Source: Lomentospora prolificans
Taxonomy: Eukaryota; Ascomycota; Sordariomycetes; Microascales; Microascaceae
Assembly (NCBI GenBank): GCA_029532625.1
Contig: JARFXM010000011.1
Coordinates: 682,001-746,000 of the forward strand
Length of the DNA stretch: 64,000 nt
Direction of reading: 5' to 3'
Of this stretch, positions 1 to 11,694 are shown piece by piece. How positions within the stretch are numbered: position 1 is the stretch's first letter; every line of letters starts with the position of its first letter. The translations under genes and the position numbers were made by a program. Under the pieces are notes generated by a model, which ran no database searches, was not told the origin of the DNA, and saw nothing but the letters and a program-made list of their open reading frames with translations.

Positions 1-2016
1 CTGAGGGAGTTGTACCTTAGACCATTCGAAATTGCTATCAAGGAAGCGGGGCCCTGGGCCGTCATGACCGCTTATAACAAGGTCAATGGTGAGCACTGCG
101 ACGGACATGAATTCCTCCTCTCCAAGGTCTTGAGGGGACAGTGGGGGTGGAAGGGTTTGGTGATCAGCGATTGGGGTGGCACCAACTCGGTTGAGGACTC
201 CATCAACCACGGTCTGGAGGTCGAAATGCCCGGACCTGCCCGCGTTCGGAAAACCGACGTGGTCCTAGAGGCCGTCAAGGCCGGTAGGGTCAAGGAAAGT
301 GCCATTGATGATAGGGTGCGCAACATTCTCAGCTTCCTCGAGAAGTTGAAGGCGTTCGAGGGTGCCACGCCTACCTCTGAGCGCGCCATCGACCGTCCTG
401 AGCATCGCAAGCTCATCCGCGACGCCGGTGCGCGCGGTATCGTCATGCTCAAGAACGAGAATCAGACTTTACCCCTGTCCAAAGAGAAGGTCAAGGGTAA
501 AAAGATTGCCCTCATCGGCTTCGCCAAAGACGCCCTTGCGCACGGTGGCGGTTCTGCTGGCGTCAACGCTCACTACAAGATCGCTCCATTTGACGCCCTC
601 CAGTCTGCCCTTGGTGACTCGGCCGAGTTCACCTATGCCAAGGGTGTCCACAGGGAACGTCTCCTCCCCTCAATTTCCAAGGACGACACTAGCGTCGGAA
701 CTGTCGTTGGCCTCGATGGCCAGCCCGGCTTCTCCATCTCCTTCTTCGAACCCTCTGATCTCAGCAAGCCCGTCTCCACCCAACACGGTCTTGAGAAGTC
801 AGCATACTCTCCTCTCGGGTCCCAAGAGTCGATCTGGAAAGTTCTTGAAATTGTCGGTGACTTTACCCCTTCCGAATCCGGTAGCCACATTCTCGCCGCT
901 TCCGGCATTGGCTCCACCCAAGTCTTCATCAACGACCAATCGGTGTTCGAGCAGCAGGGCAACTACTCTGACCCCATGGGTGTCCTCTTCAACGCTCAGA
1001 CCGAAACAGAGTTCCACTACCAGTTTACTGCTGGCCAAACCTACCGTATCCGCATCCAGAGCCATCCCCCGACTAATGTCGGTCTTAAGATCCTAGAAGG
1101 TCGCACCGGTATGCGTATGGGCTTCGGATTGGCTTCGGTCTACGAAGCTGATTTGCTCGGGGAGGCTAGTCAGGTTGCCAAGGATGCCGACTACGCCATC
1201 GTCTTCACCGGCCATGATCCGCAGTGGGAGACTGAGGGCCGCGACCAAGAGTCGTTCCACCTCCCAAGGAACGGAAGCCAGGACGCTCTCGTTTCCGCCG
1301 TTGCTGGCGCGAACAAGAACACTATTGTCGTTAACTCGACCGGTGTTGCTGTTGCCATGCCCTGGCTAGAGGATGTCTCTGCCCTTCTCCATACATGGTT
1401 CCCCGGTCAGGAATGCGGTAACTCCATCGCCGATGTCCTTACTGGCGCCGTCAACCCCGAAGGTCACCTCCCTGTCTCTTTCCCCAAGCGGGTCGAGGAT
1501 GCCCCTGCCCACGGTAATTTCCCTGGTGTGTATGTCGACGGAAAGCTCAAAGTTACTTACGCCGAGGGTGTTTTCGTCGGCTACCGCCACTACGACCGTC
1601 TTGCCAAGGACAAGCTTAACTTTGCCTTTGGCCACGGTCTCTCTTACACCTCTTTCGACCTCGGTAATCTGAAAGTCACCAAGAAGTCGAGCGACGCCTA
1701 CACTGTTACCGTCGATGTCACCAATACCGGAAGCGTCGAGGGCGGCACTGTCGCCCAGATCTACGGTGGCAAGGCCGAGCAACGAGAGGGACACCCCATT
1801 AAGGCCCTTGTTGCCTTCCAGAAGACCAGGCTACAGCCTGGCGAGAAGGAGACTCTGGAGATGACGTTTGCTACGAGAGATCTCGGGTACTACGATGAGA
1901 GCACGCAGCGGTGGGTCGTCGAAGCTGGACAGTACAAGGTTGCGCTGGCCCGGTCGGCGGCGGATATTGTACAGGAGGCAGAGCTTGATGTTGAGCGACT
2001 TGTATATGCCCCTTAA
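1..2016 (+). CDS. Beta-glucosidase, GH3 with PA14 domain (5' partial)
   Basis: The reading frame is already open at base 1, so the N-terminal part of the (alpha/beta)8 barrel lies outside the window. About 670 residues remain. The nucleophile motif SDWGG is near residue 54 of the visible part. A PA14-type insert follows at roughly residues 240-370, then the second GH3 domain with the WETEGRDQ stretch that should carry the acid/base Glu, and a C-terminal fibronectin-III-like domain. This order (barrel, PA14, alpha/beta sandwich, FnIII) is that of yeast/Aspergillus beta-glucosidase I/F-type enzymes of about 840 residues, which hydrolyse cellobiose and other beta-glucosides and are often intracellular. 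The visible part is one exon. The gene points toward the sugar transporter 2.3 kb downstream. A signal peptide cannot be judged because the start is missing. Confidence 0.95.
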   Translation: MRELYLRPFEIAIKEAGPWAVMTAYNKVNGEHCDGHEFLLSKVLRGQWGWKGLVISDWGGTNSVEDSINHGLEVEMPGPARVRKTDVVLEAVKAGRVKESAIDDRVRNILSFLEKLKAFEGATPTSERAIDRPEHRKLIRDAGARGIVMLKNENQTLPLSKEKVKGKKIALIGFAKDALAHGGGSAGVNAHYKIAPFDALQSALGDSAEFTYAKGVHRERLLPSISKDDTSVGTVVGLDGQPGFSISFFEPSDLSKPVSTQHGLEKSAYSPLGSQESIWKVLEIVGDFTPSESGSHILAASGIGSTQVFINDQSVFEQQGNYSDPMGVLFNAQTETEFHYQFTAGQTYRIRIQSHPPTNVGLKILEGRTGMRMGFGLASVYEADLLGEASQVAKDADYAIVFTGHDPQWETEGRDQESFHLPRNGSQDALVSAVAGANKNTIVVNSTGVAVAMPWLEDVSALLHTWFPGQECGNSIADVLTGAVNPEGHLPVSFPKRVEDAPAHGNFPGVYVDGKLKVTYAEGVFVGYRHYDRLAKDKLNFAFGHGLSYTSFDLGNLKVTKKSSDAYTVTVDVTNTGSVEGGTVAQIYGGKAEQREGHPIKALVAFQKTRLQPGEKETLEMTFATRDLGYYDESTQRWVVEAGQYKVALARSAADIVQEAELDVERLVYAP

Positions 2017-4345
2017 ATTAGATACTAAATATGTATTGATGTACTTTATGATACCTTCCATTTGAAATTTGAATTTTGGCTGTTCGTGACATTGTGACCT
2101 TGCGTCTAAAGCGATAAGCAATATCAATAGCTCAGCAACATACCAGACGATCTACTAACTACCGATGATGTACCTACCTCACTCGGACGCTATTACAAAA
2201 CCCATGTGGACACAGCTTTCGGGGAGTGCCGGTAATGATCCGGCTCGTTAGCCCGCCACTCCCCGCCGTAGAGGAGCTCGGAGACATCCTTGGAGACCAG
2301 CAGGTTACAGGGCAGTCACGACCAATTGGATATTTTCGCACATTCAGCCTGAAATCAAAGCTCCATCCCATCGGGGCCTGCATGCAGTAGCGCTGGCCTG
2401 TTAGTTCATAAGGGAATCGATCTGAGCCCTAGCCTTATCTAACGTATCACGCCATGAAGCGTTCCGAGTCATCGGGTCCAGCTTCTTGTGACCGGTGACC
2501 GGTGACATAGCTTCGCGGAGAAAACCATCGATAAATCTCTTTCCGAGGAACAAGCCCTGGGTTTTTGACATTTCGTGGCTCCACTAGACCCATTTCTGAT
2601 GGGCGACTAACGACGGAGCGCAGCTCTGGTGAATCATCGTAGAACGCATGTACCAGAAAATCCGGCCTTGGTCCACACGGAGGGGCGAGCCACGTGCTGT
2701 AGGCCGTGGACCATGCCTAAGAAAAGTGGGCTGGTCGATAGTGCAGTTCAGCTTAGCCCTCTTCGGATGCGTCGAGAGCCTAAGCTCCGTTGTCAACCTC
2801 CGTACCGGGATTCACAAATCTTGCAAATAGCAATAACTTGCCATATTCACGCTCCGTAGCACTGGATTGGCCTCGGAATGACTGTCGATGTAGCATTCCA
2901 AAGCCGGGCGGAATTATCTTCGAAAAGCCTAGCCTTACGCTTGTTAAAAGTTCAACATTTGGACCACTCTTCGAATCTCGTCAAAGAATTCGAGGTTGGG
3001 TACGACGGGAACACATGCAATTCACTAGTCCCTGCAGGCAGGTTTCTCCTGCGTCTCGCTTAGGTTGGTAGCCTCCAACGGGCTTCTTCACTGGCGCATC
3101 TCTCGGGGGGGAGGCCGAAGCTGTGCCGGCCGGAAGTCGGAATCGGAACCAAGCACCATACCCTTATTTTTCATATCGTCACTCTAGCTTTGCCACCAAC
3201 GGCGAGGTAAAATAATTGTAGATTGAGAACTCTAAGCGTCCCCGGCTATCTGGATTTGAAGAAAAGCCGCGGTTCCTTCTTTCCGGCAATTGATCTTCCC
3301 AACTGTGCTCTCTTGCCCTGTGTTCGGCAATACTGAAATCGCTACCTTGGTCGCTACCTTGGCGATTTTTCCTTTCCCATGGGATCGTTCGATCCTTTGC
3401 TCGTCCGCAAGTGCTCCCTCTTTCTCTAATAAACTTGACCTAAGGTCTGCAGACTTTCCATGATTCACACATCACGCAAGGCATAAAGGCGCATACAGGT
3501 CCATAGCAATACAAGACTAGACGTCGCGCTAACTAACATGGCAATATGATTTGAAGGCCACGAGGGCGGGTCTTCCTGGTTCAGAGCCAGCATCTATTCG
3601 TAGTGATCTGCCACTAATAACGCTTAGCGTTCCTTCTTGTCGCCACAGACCATCTCCCACTTTGCCTATTCCATCCAGGCCCAGACCCAATCTGGATCCA
3701 GTGCTCGGCGTCCACTGCTTCGTATTTTCTTATTATTCTACCTTTAGTTTGCGCGGCATGAAAATGTTTCCATCTCACCCTTCCGCACCCTCAAAATTTG
3801 TACCAGAACATGTCCACCAAATAGTAGCCTCACATTCCTGCTTAGTCCCTGGCCATACCGACATTTGCCCCTCCGGCCAAGGTCCTAATTTGGTTCTAGC
3901 GGAACTTCGTGCGTCCCCAGCGACCATCGGCTTGGAGACATATATTGGGGTCGTTGTGGGGTGCGTCCAGATCTCTCATCCCCTCTCTTCCCAGCCGACT
4001 CCAGGTTTCGTCAACGTACCCTCTTCCGAAGTTCACTCGTGTTCCGGAACGCAAGGGAGCATAGTTGCCACGAGGAGAGGTGAGACAGAACCATTCCCCT
4101 CCCCTTTAGTGCTCCACACCTCCGCAGTCATCTGCTGCCCCAGATCCTGGGGTCCGGGGCTCCGCAACCGGTTGCTTGCTCAGTTAAGCCACCATAACAA
4201 AATATATATTTCTTGATCCCTCCCTCTCACAACCTTCTTGTCGATCGTCATTCTTGAGCCATCCCGCCAATCAAGAACCCACCGGATCCCGACCCAAGAT
4301 TTGGAGTGCTTTCTTCGTACTACCCTGAGCAGTAGCAATACCAAG
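2017..4345. other. Intergenic region between beta-glucosidase and sugar transporter
   Basis: No convincing gene is seen. The longest open frame on the plus strand (3551-4216) has Ser/Pro-rich, non-domain-like translation and lies in what should be the transporter promoter. The last 230 bases hold the CreA-type site group described separately. Confidence 0.6.
4120..4165. promoter_or_regulatory. Group of five CreA/Mig1-type SYGGRG hexamers
   Basis: Five hexamers match 5'-SYGGRG-3' within 46 bases: CTCCGC at 4120-4125 (reverse), CCCCAG at 4138-4143 (reverse), CTGGGG at 4147-4152, CCGGGG at 4154-4159 and CTCCGC at 4160-4165 (reverse). They lie about 180-225 bases upstream of the sugar transporter ATG. 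CreA (carbon catabolite repressor) is known to act at closely spaced pairs of such sites, so glucose repression of the transporter is inferred. Confidence 0.5.
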
Positions 4346-6137
4346 ATGGGTCTATTCAAGAGATCAAATAAAGAGGCAAAGGCTGATGCCACCATCAGCC
4401 CAGAGCTGGCTGCTGTACGTGCCAACCGTCTGAATTCTCTTGATACCACAAACTTGCTAACAGGGTTTGCAACAGGTTCTCCCAGAGCAGTCAGGTCCGT
4501 GGTGGACAGTGAAGCACTTGCTTCTTCTCAACATCATGCTCCTCGTCCCCTCTCTCTCCTCGGCCACTATCGGTTTCGACGGTGCCATGATGAACGGCCT
4601 CCAGACCGTCGAGCAATGGCGCGGCTATTTTGGTCATCCCACCGCGTCTATTCTCGGTGTCATGAACGCCATCTACCCCATTGGCAAGATTGTGGGAATT
4701 TTCCCCGCTGCCTGGTTGTCAGACAAATACGGCCGCAAGTCCTCGATGTGGCTCGGCTTCGTCCTCCTCATCTTCGGAGCCGGCCTTCAAGGTGGTAGCA
4801 TCAACACCGCCATGTTCATCTGTTCGCGATGCTTGCTCGGTGCCGCAACCGCGTTTATCGCGCAGCCTGCGCCCATCCTGGTCACCGAGTTGGCGTTTCC
4901 CACTCACCGTGGCAAGATTTCTGCACTTTACCAAACCTTCTTCGTAAGTTATTTTTTAGCAATAAAATGGCTCATTTCAGTCACCGAATCTGACATTATG
5001 TATTTTAGTACTTTGGTGCCATCTTCGCTGCGTGGTCCACCTACGGTACCTTCCGCCTCAACTCGACTTGGAGCTGGAGGATTCCGTCCATCCTCCAGGG
5101 AGCAATCCCCTTCATCCAATTCGTTTTCTTCTACTGGGTTCCCGAGTCCCCTAGGTTAGTTGTTGAACCCACTAAACACAGTTAGTAGTTTCCACAGTCA
5201 CTAATAACCGGAAAATAGGTGGCTCATCGCCCACGGAAAGAAGGAACTGGCCCGTTCGATTCTCGTGCGCTATCACGCCGGCGGTGACGAAACCTCTGCT
5301 CTTGTCGACTACGAGATGAATCAGATCGAAGAAAACCTAAAGGCCGAGACCGAGGCTCTGTCCGAGACTTCTTACTTCGATCTTGTGCGCGGCGCCGCCA
5401 ACCGCAAGCGAACCCTCATCGCAGCCATTGTTGGCTTCTTCGCCCAGTGGAATGGTGCCGGTGTTGTCTCCTACTACATCACCCTCGTCCTCAACACTAT
5501 TGGAATCACCAAGACCAAGGACCAAGCTCTCATCAACGGTCTTCTCCAGGTCTTCAACTGGCTCGCTGCTGTCCTCGCTGGTGCTCTCATGGTTGACCGT
5601 ATCGGCCGTCGCAAGCTTTTCCTCATCTCCACCGCCGGCATGTGCGTGTCCTACGTCATCTGGACTGCGCTCACCAGCCACTTCACACGCACCCTCGATC
5701 AGCACGCCGGCCACGCCGTCGTTGCCTTCATCTTCATCTACTACTTCTTCTACGATATCGCTTGGTCTCCCTTGCTCATGGCCTACCCCGTCGAGATCTT
5801 CCAGTTCACTCTCCGTGCTCGTGGTGTCTCGGTTACGTACGGTTCTACTTTTATCGGTTTGATCATTGGCCAGTTCGTTAACCCGATTGCCATGTCCAAA
5901 ATTGGCTGGAAGTACTACATTGTCTTCTGCTGCATCCTTTTCGTCCTCTTCTTTGTCATCTACTTCCTCTTCCCTGAGACGAAGGGTAGGACCCTCGAGG
6001 AGATTGCTGAGATTTTCGAGGGTCCTTCGGCGAGGCGCGTTGACGAGGAGAAGGTTGAAGACGAGAAGAACAGTACCTCTCGGGACTCCTCTTCCCACGC
6101 TGAGGTTGCGGAGATTGCCGAAGAGAAGAAGGCTTAA
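4346..6137 (+). CDS. MFS sugar transporter (Lac12/CDT-like, hexose/disaccharide permease)
   Basis: Four exons fit in phase: 4346-4414, 4476-4943, 5009-5154 and 5219-6137, giving 533 residues, normal for the sugar porter family. For the first intron I chose the acceptor at 4475 rather than 4463 because a CTAAC branch point at 4457-4461 is too close to the earlier AG. Visible family signatures are DKYGRKSS after TM2, PESPRW at the end of TM6 followed by the LVRYHAGGDE stretch, DRIGRRK between TM8 and TM9, and PETKGRTLEEI after TM12. PESPRW plus YHAGGD is typical of fungal lactose/cellodextrin permeases, so a beta-linked disaccharide is a plausible substrate; a hexose is the alternative. It is a plasma-membrane proton symporter by family. 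The tail is Glu/Lys-rich. CreA-type sites lie upstream. Confidence 0.93.
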
Positions 6138-6400
6138 TGGAACAGACTGGGGGAATAATGATACCGGATTATAGCGATAAAATAGCATGAGCGTCAGCGG
6201 TTTGATAGTTTAAAGTTTAGGTAGTGAATAGTGAATTTATTAATACCATGGATGACAACTGCGCAGTGTTAAGGTAAGTGAATCATTAGTCTTGATTGAT
6301 GCAAATTGTATATACAAGCCTATCCTTGATCCTTATGCATAGTGGATCCGCCTTCATTCGCCATCGTTCGAGACCTCGAATGCACTCTATCATCGAGAGT

Positions 6401-7386
6401 CTATCCTTTAACACAGACTTCTTGACCAGGCTGCAGCGTGCTGCAGTCAAGTCCAGAATTCAATTGCACAAGCTGGTCGACCGAGAGGCCGTGCTCAGAG
6501 GCAATAAGATAGCAGTAGGATCCCGACGGAACAGTGTACTTTTGAGAGCATCCAGCACCGCCCGCAGGAGGTTGGGCAGGCTGCGAGGGTTGTGCAGGCT
6601 TGCTATCACCTCCGCAGGTACCTCGAACGACGTCGGTGGCCAACTGGGCCCACTGCTCGTAAGACCTGCTCGCCGCCTCGTTGCTGAGCTGAGCACCCAT
6701 GATACCCTGGGTAGTGTGCTGGGCCGTGCCGGCTGAATCCGCGCAATCGGGGTCCCTGACATTCGCCGTGGCATGCGCCCAGCCAGTAACGGCAAGACCA
6801 GCGCTAGTAGAGACAGCACCCTCTGTTTCGCCTTGTTTCCATTGGAGGCAGCCTTGGCAGCGATAGATGACGGAGAAGCTGGTGTCGTTTACAACGGAAG
6901 AGATTTGGGTCAGGTGGGCTTCTCCAGTGTAAGGGCCGGGTGGGCTGTAGCCATCGGCCCAGCGGAAGGAGGTAAGAACTTGGTCGTTGTGGGGGTAGGC
7001 GAGAAGGAGAAGGTTGTTAACCATGCCGCCGCCAAAAGAGATGCCGCACCAGCCGGTATTTGCGCCCTCGGGAGATGCGCAAGTCTATGTTCTTGTTAGC
7101 GAATTCGTTTACTCGGGAATCACCCAAAAAATTACTTACAAGAAGGCCGATGTATTCGGTTGCATCCGTCTCCAAGGCATCGGCAGGTAGCGCCATGCCG
7201 TACCTTACGCTTGGAGTGCTCCATGTGTTGAAGCCGATTCCAGTATCCGCATCCGTGTATGGGGTAGGTTCCTGGGCAAAGGCCACTTGCGATTGTTAGT
7301 CTCTAGCGGTAATTGAGTGAACTGGGTGTTATTTGGAGTTACTCACAAGGCGCTACCGCCAAAATTATTGATGCAAACGACTTCAT
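6401..7386 (-). CDS. Secreted CDH-type cytochrome (AA8) fused to a C-terminal LysM module
   Basis: Exons on the minus strand are 7347-7386, 7140-7285 and 6401-7084, giving 289 residues in phase with canonical introns of 61 and 55 nt. Residues 1-17 are a signal peptide ending AFA-Q. Residues 20 to about 205 match the b-type haem cytochrome domain of cellobiose dehydrogenase. The Met ligand (FGGGMVNN, Met83) and His ligand (AQHTTQG, His185) are both present at the expected spacing of about 100. A Pro/Gln/Gly-rich linker follows, and residues about 241-289 form a LysM domain (YTVPSGSYCYLI, LNSGLDCSTLQPGQEVCV). No flavin dehydrogenase domain is present. AA8 domains pass electrons to copper monooxygenases. 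LysM binds chitin or related N-acetylglucosamine polymers, so the module may place a redox protein on fungal or other GlcNAc-containing walls. Confidence 0.9.
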
Positions 7387-8777
7387 GATGGCGATTCTAT
7401 GCTCGATACACCGACAACAGAGAAGCAGCTATAACTCTTAGATCACCCGCCATGACGACAATGGGAGGGGCCCCGATTCCTTTTTAAATACCTGCTCACA
7501 ATCTGCGCAGAAAATAGCTCTTCCCTATCCCCCGCAAAACCATCTGATTAAAAAAGAGCTCTTGGTCGGCTTTTTTGAAACCAGCCACTTTACGGGATAC
7601 GGGTATATAAAGGCCGTTAATCAAAGAATTGTAATCCGGCGCCAATGATTGGCCGTCAGCATTGAGCAGTTCATTTATAAGTGATTTGCACTGAGCTGCG
7701 AAGATCCCGCCTCTTCTCGCAGGGTAAATTCGGATTGTCTAGTCCCGGGGCCAAGGGACCCGCTCCCTCTTTCGCTACATGGCTCGCATTGGGGAAATTC
7801 ATGGCATGAGGGGTCAATTGTCCCTAGATTAGTCTCTTTTGGGACTGAAGACGAGAAAATCGGGCCCCTTCGACGTCACCACTCTGGCTTTCGCTCGGCT
7901 TCGTTCCCGTGGATGGCGGGCGTTAGGGTCGCATTGAGCGACATGGTTTTCATCAACATGCCGTCTCGCATAGAGAAGATTCCTGGAAACTCCATAAATG
8001 GCGATATGAATGAATCACCAGGTGAATTGTTGATTTGGTCATTCTTTGCCAAGACTGCCCAGCTTGGGCGGGAAGTGCCTCTACCTACCCGGCTCTTACG
8101 GCTCGAATCTCTGTCCCTCGCCTGAGTCGAGCTTCGATCTGCGAGCCAATTATCACCGCCCGCGGTTTAGTCTCAGCTACCCAAGTGATAGATTGTAGAG
8201 TTCTGGAAAGTTCCACTGGTTGTTCCAGAAGCAGTTGCCTATGTGAAGCATGCGCGAAGCCTTGGCACAGCAAGGTGTAGGTCTCGTCAAGACAATAGTA
8301 ACGGTCGGAGGGCGTCCAAGGGAGCCGAGTATTCATCAAGATCTTCATGTCGACTAGCGACCTTGGATTGGCTGGCGACAGCTACTGATAAACGATTGTT
8401 CGAGCTGGTAAAAGCAGCCACTTGGATGTGGTTGACCTTCTCCTTTCTCGTGGCGCGGACCTGAACGAGGACAATTGTCCCGAGGATTTGTGAATAACAG
8501 CGCAAATTGCAGCCGTAACAGCTAGTAGCCCCTAGTTATAGTATGGAACTTGTTGAACCACGGTACTAATATCGCGGCCGAACTCGAAGATACGCTTTGA
8601 TGTGCTGTAATAATGGAGGTATACGACCATGGTAGAGTTGTTGGAGAAAGGGATAGAGACTCCAGAAAGCGATCAAAGATCTTACAAACGCCTTGTATAA
8701 CAATTCCTCAACACGGGCAAAAACCAGCTGAAATAGTACTCGAATGACAGCGACAAGAATTACTTGTGTATATTATA
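7387..8777. other. Intergenic region, no gene recognised
   Basis: This holds the AA8-LysM promoter side and the 3' flank of the PIG-L gene. Only short open frames without recognisable domains are present. Confidence 0.5.
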
Positions 8778-9717
8778 CTACGTGGTTTCTAGCCTTAGAT
8801 CATTCACATACATGTACCGACTAAGAGTAATCCAGCCATATCGGAACCACTTCATCTGACTAGCGTGAGCCGCCGTCATTGCTTCCTTAGCAGTTAGCCA
8901 CCCGTCCCTTCCAAGGCCATGAAGATAGATTAAACTTCTCGGCGAACTTTTGTCATTTTCAGTCTCATGCTCTTGCTGGGAATTGGCATTGCAATTTTCA
9001 CGTAAAAAGCTTAGTGTTGTTGTGGCTATTGCGTCGAAAATTCCGGAATATTTTCTAACGAAACTGACGGTGGTCAAGGTATAAAGGTCGACGCGGGACT
9101 GATTGTTCGGGTGAGCTTTCGCAAGTGATGCAATAAATGCTTTGGCGCCGTGGAAGAGAGAGATGTGATTGGGATGGGAAGAGATGCCGTGAGAATCAAA
9201 AGTGATAAGGGTGTCAATCATGGGTGTCTGGTCGGGGATAGATGTGAATGTCTCGCTTAATAGAGACGCGACTTTCTCAGCAGACCAGCTGGCAGTCATG
9301 GAATCGGGAAAGTCGCTACAACATGAATATCGTTAATTGGCTCTTCGAACAATCGCAGAGGTAGTATAGAGCAGGCACATACACAGGGTTATCCACGATG
9401 GAAACATCATCCTCTCTCTTCAAACCAAGGACGAGCGCACTATCCACCAACTCTCTCTTGCGTGTCTCGCCAAGTCCTTCCGCGTTACCGCTGCTAAGAC
9501 AGAGGATAGTGACATGGTTACGCGCTTCTGGGCGGGTCAGCGCCATCACAGTCGGCGCAAAGAACATCGCTTCATCATCGGGATGCGCAATGAGAAGAGT
9601 GATACGCTTGTTGCGGATGCCAGGGAGACGACCAATAGCCATGCTGAGGATGCTATCCAAATATAAGAGCGGGATAAGGATGACGAACGCTATTAAGAAC
9701 AGGCGCGATCGGAACAT
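8778..9717 (-). CDS. GPI12: N-acetylglucosaminyl-phosphatidylinositol de-N-acetylase (PIG-L family)
   Basis: Two exons, 9383-9717 and 8778-9315, give 290 residues. The donor GTATGT at 9382 keeps the phase and places Asp-Phe-Pro-Asp next to the conserved core. An N-terminal hydrophobic anchor (residues about 5-27) precedes the metal/catalytic motif AHPDDEAMFF. Further family features are LCLSSGNAEGLGETRKREL, DSHGISSHPNHI with its His pair, and a C-terminal WFRYGWITLSRYMYVN tail like that of animal and yeast PIG-L. The enzyme removes the acetyl group from GlcNAc-PI in the second step of GPI-anchor synthesis at the ER membrane. It is normally essential and single copy, so this looks like a core gene. 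Confidence 0.92.
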
Positions 9718-10148
9718 TTTCGTAGCAGTGGATGGCTTCTTCCGTGAAGAAGACTTGTCGAGACGAGTGAATGACTGTGTTTATATGAGAAGCGGCATCA
9801 ATGCGAAGCACTAATCGCAAGCCAATCCAGATATTTTGGAACACTTGGGTCGCTCCGGCAAGTTCATCCCCTCTAGAAACTCTTATCTGAACTGGCGACA
9901 AAAATGCTGTGAGCCCCTGATTAAAAGGATTGCGTAGAACATTACGCCTCGGATGTTAGGCGGCAATTTCTTTATCATCACTCACACCTAGCTGGCTTTG
10001 CTCATTAATTACAACATGCCTTGGCAGCATTCAAATTCAACCTAGTTTAGATGGTATTGTTGTCATATTAGTTATATCCATCGATTCTTCATCGCGCCCG
10101 AGCGTTACAACATTGATTATCTCGTCAAAATCTCGTGAAAACACCCTC
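9718..10148. other. Intergenic region between PIG-L gene and anchor-B-like gene
   Basis: It holds the PIG-L promoter and the 3' flank of the next gene, which is also on the minus strand. No gene is seen. Confidence 0.5.
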
Positions 10149-11694
10149 TCAGACGCTGCAGTTCAAATCCGTCAACTTTACAACCCAAGCACCGCGTTCA
10201 ATCGTATTGATGAAAATATATCCAGACTTGAAAAACGCATACGACGACCAAGATCCAACAAATTCGACGAGGCCGCCACCTTCCGCCTCGTCGTCTTCGG
10301 GGTATATGTCGAAGTGCGCAACTTCGCAGATGCTCGAACCTGTGGGATCATCGGGGATTGACCTCCCGTCGAGGACGCGGAGGCCTGCACCATAGTGGGA
10401 CTGGTAGATGAGGCCGTCAACGACGTAGTGGTTGTGGTCAATCGACTTAGTCTTAGCTTTGTAGAATCCAGTCTGCTTTGGGTTCTCGAGATCTCGGATA
10501 TCCCAAATGAAGGTCGCCGGGTATCCATCAGCTCCCGGACCAGCATTGTCCGCCTCGTCCAGCTCGTCATCGAGGACGAGGTACTCTTGGTTGTTGACGT
10601 CGAGAACCCATCCTTGGTGAGTATAGCTAGCGCCTTCATACGAGGTGCGAGAAATGATGTTGGTAGCATTCTTATCTTCGACGTCGTAGATGGTTAGGGT
10701 ATCCTCGTTGTAGCCGTAGCAGATCTCGCGTCCCTCGTACCTCTCGTCCGGCCCATGATAGACGAGACACTGAGCATCGTGGACATATCCATCGCCCGGT
10801 GCGCAACCGGGTGATACAGGGTTAGAAGGGTCGGTCAGGTCGATAAATATGAGACCTGATCTGCAGGCAGAGTCTCGTGGCTGAGCCCCGACGCTGATAG
10901 CATAGTTGCGCTCTTCGTTGATAACAACATTGTGGGTCCTGCCGACGGGAAGGTCTGAGAAATAGCCCGTCAGATCCTTGGCCTTATCGAACACGACGGG
11001 GTTGGCAGGATCAATATCGAGAAGCTTGTTGAAGTCGAAAATTTGGATACCATGATCAACAGCCTCGGATCCAACGACCGCATAATTTTTGTAGACCCTA
11101 ATTTCCCTCCAGATAGAAGGCTCTGAGTATTGCGGCAGTCTTCCGAGATAGATGAGCTTGCCCTCCTTGCTGATCTCGACAAATGCGGTACCATCTGCTT
11201 GGCCGATAGCCACAAACTCTCGACCGTCATCGGAAGTCCAGCCCCAGGAAGAAGATCCTTCACCTTCGGTGCTACCAAGGGCAGTGTGGGGGAGGAAGTG
11301 GTATAGGTCGGCCTAGTCATGTTAGCACAACAGTGATGGCGATAGATCTAGAACTTTCCATACATTGTTGCACCTAAAGGTATTGTTCTTGTCTCCAGGA
11401 ATGGCTTCCGCAATACCATCCTTGCATGCGGTATAGCCAAGCTCTGGGTATTGACTGCTCTCTAGCCTACCGGCGGCACGTTGACTATCCCATGTTTTCT
11501 AACTTGCATTAGATCAACATTATCATATCGCCAACCTTTGGAGATTGTACCTTCTTCTTCGCCATCAAATATTCGTGCACAGCACCTGACTCATATCGCT
11601 CAAGAGCAATCGCTACTTCCTGCTCTTGGGCGACAGCAACGCCAGGAAGGAGAAGGGAAGCGCAGAGTGCGAGGATTGCGTGAAGGTAGACCAT
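10149..11694 (-). CDS. Secreted choice-of-anchor-B/LVIVD-like beta-propeller protein
   Basis: Exons are 11551-11694, 11364-11498 and 10149-11312, about 480 residues, with both introns in phase 0 and canonical ends. Residues 1 to about 20 are a signal peptide (LLLPGVAVAQEQE). The body has repeated beta-rich segments such as WREIRVYKNYAVVGSEA, GLIFIDLTDPSNP, DGYVHDAQCLVYHGPDERYEG and HNHYVVDGLIYQSHYGAGLRV. These are characteristic of the choice-of-anchor-B family, which is related to LVIVD-repeat propellers. The protein is acidic with several Cys likely paired outside the cell. Members occur in marine bacteria and in fungi; no biochemical role is established, so I assign none. No C-terminal GPI signal is seen. 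Confidence 0.85.

Noticed and set aside
3551..4216. Open frame of 221 codons on the plus strand before the sugar transporter
   Set aside because: The translation is Ser/Pro-rich without domain or charge pattern, overlaps the CreA-site group, and ends just before the transporter gene. It is probably a chance frame in GC-rich promoter DNA.
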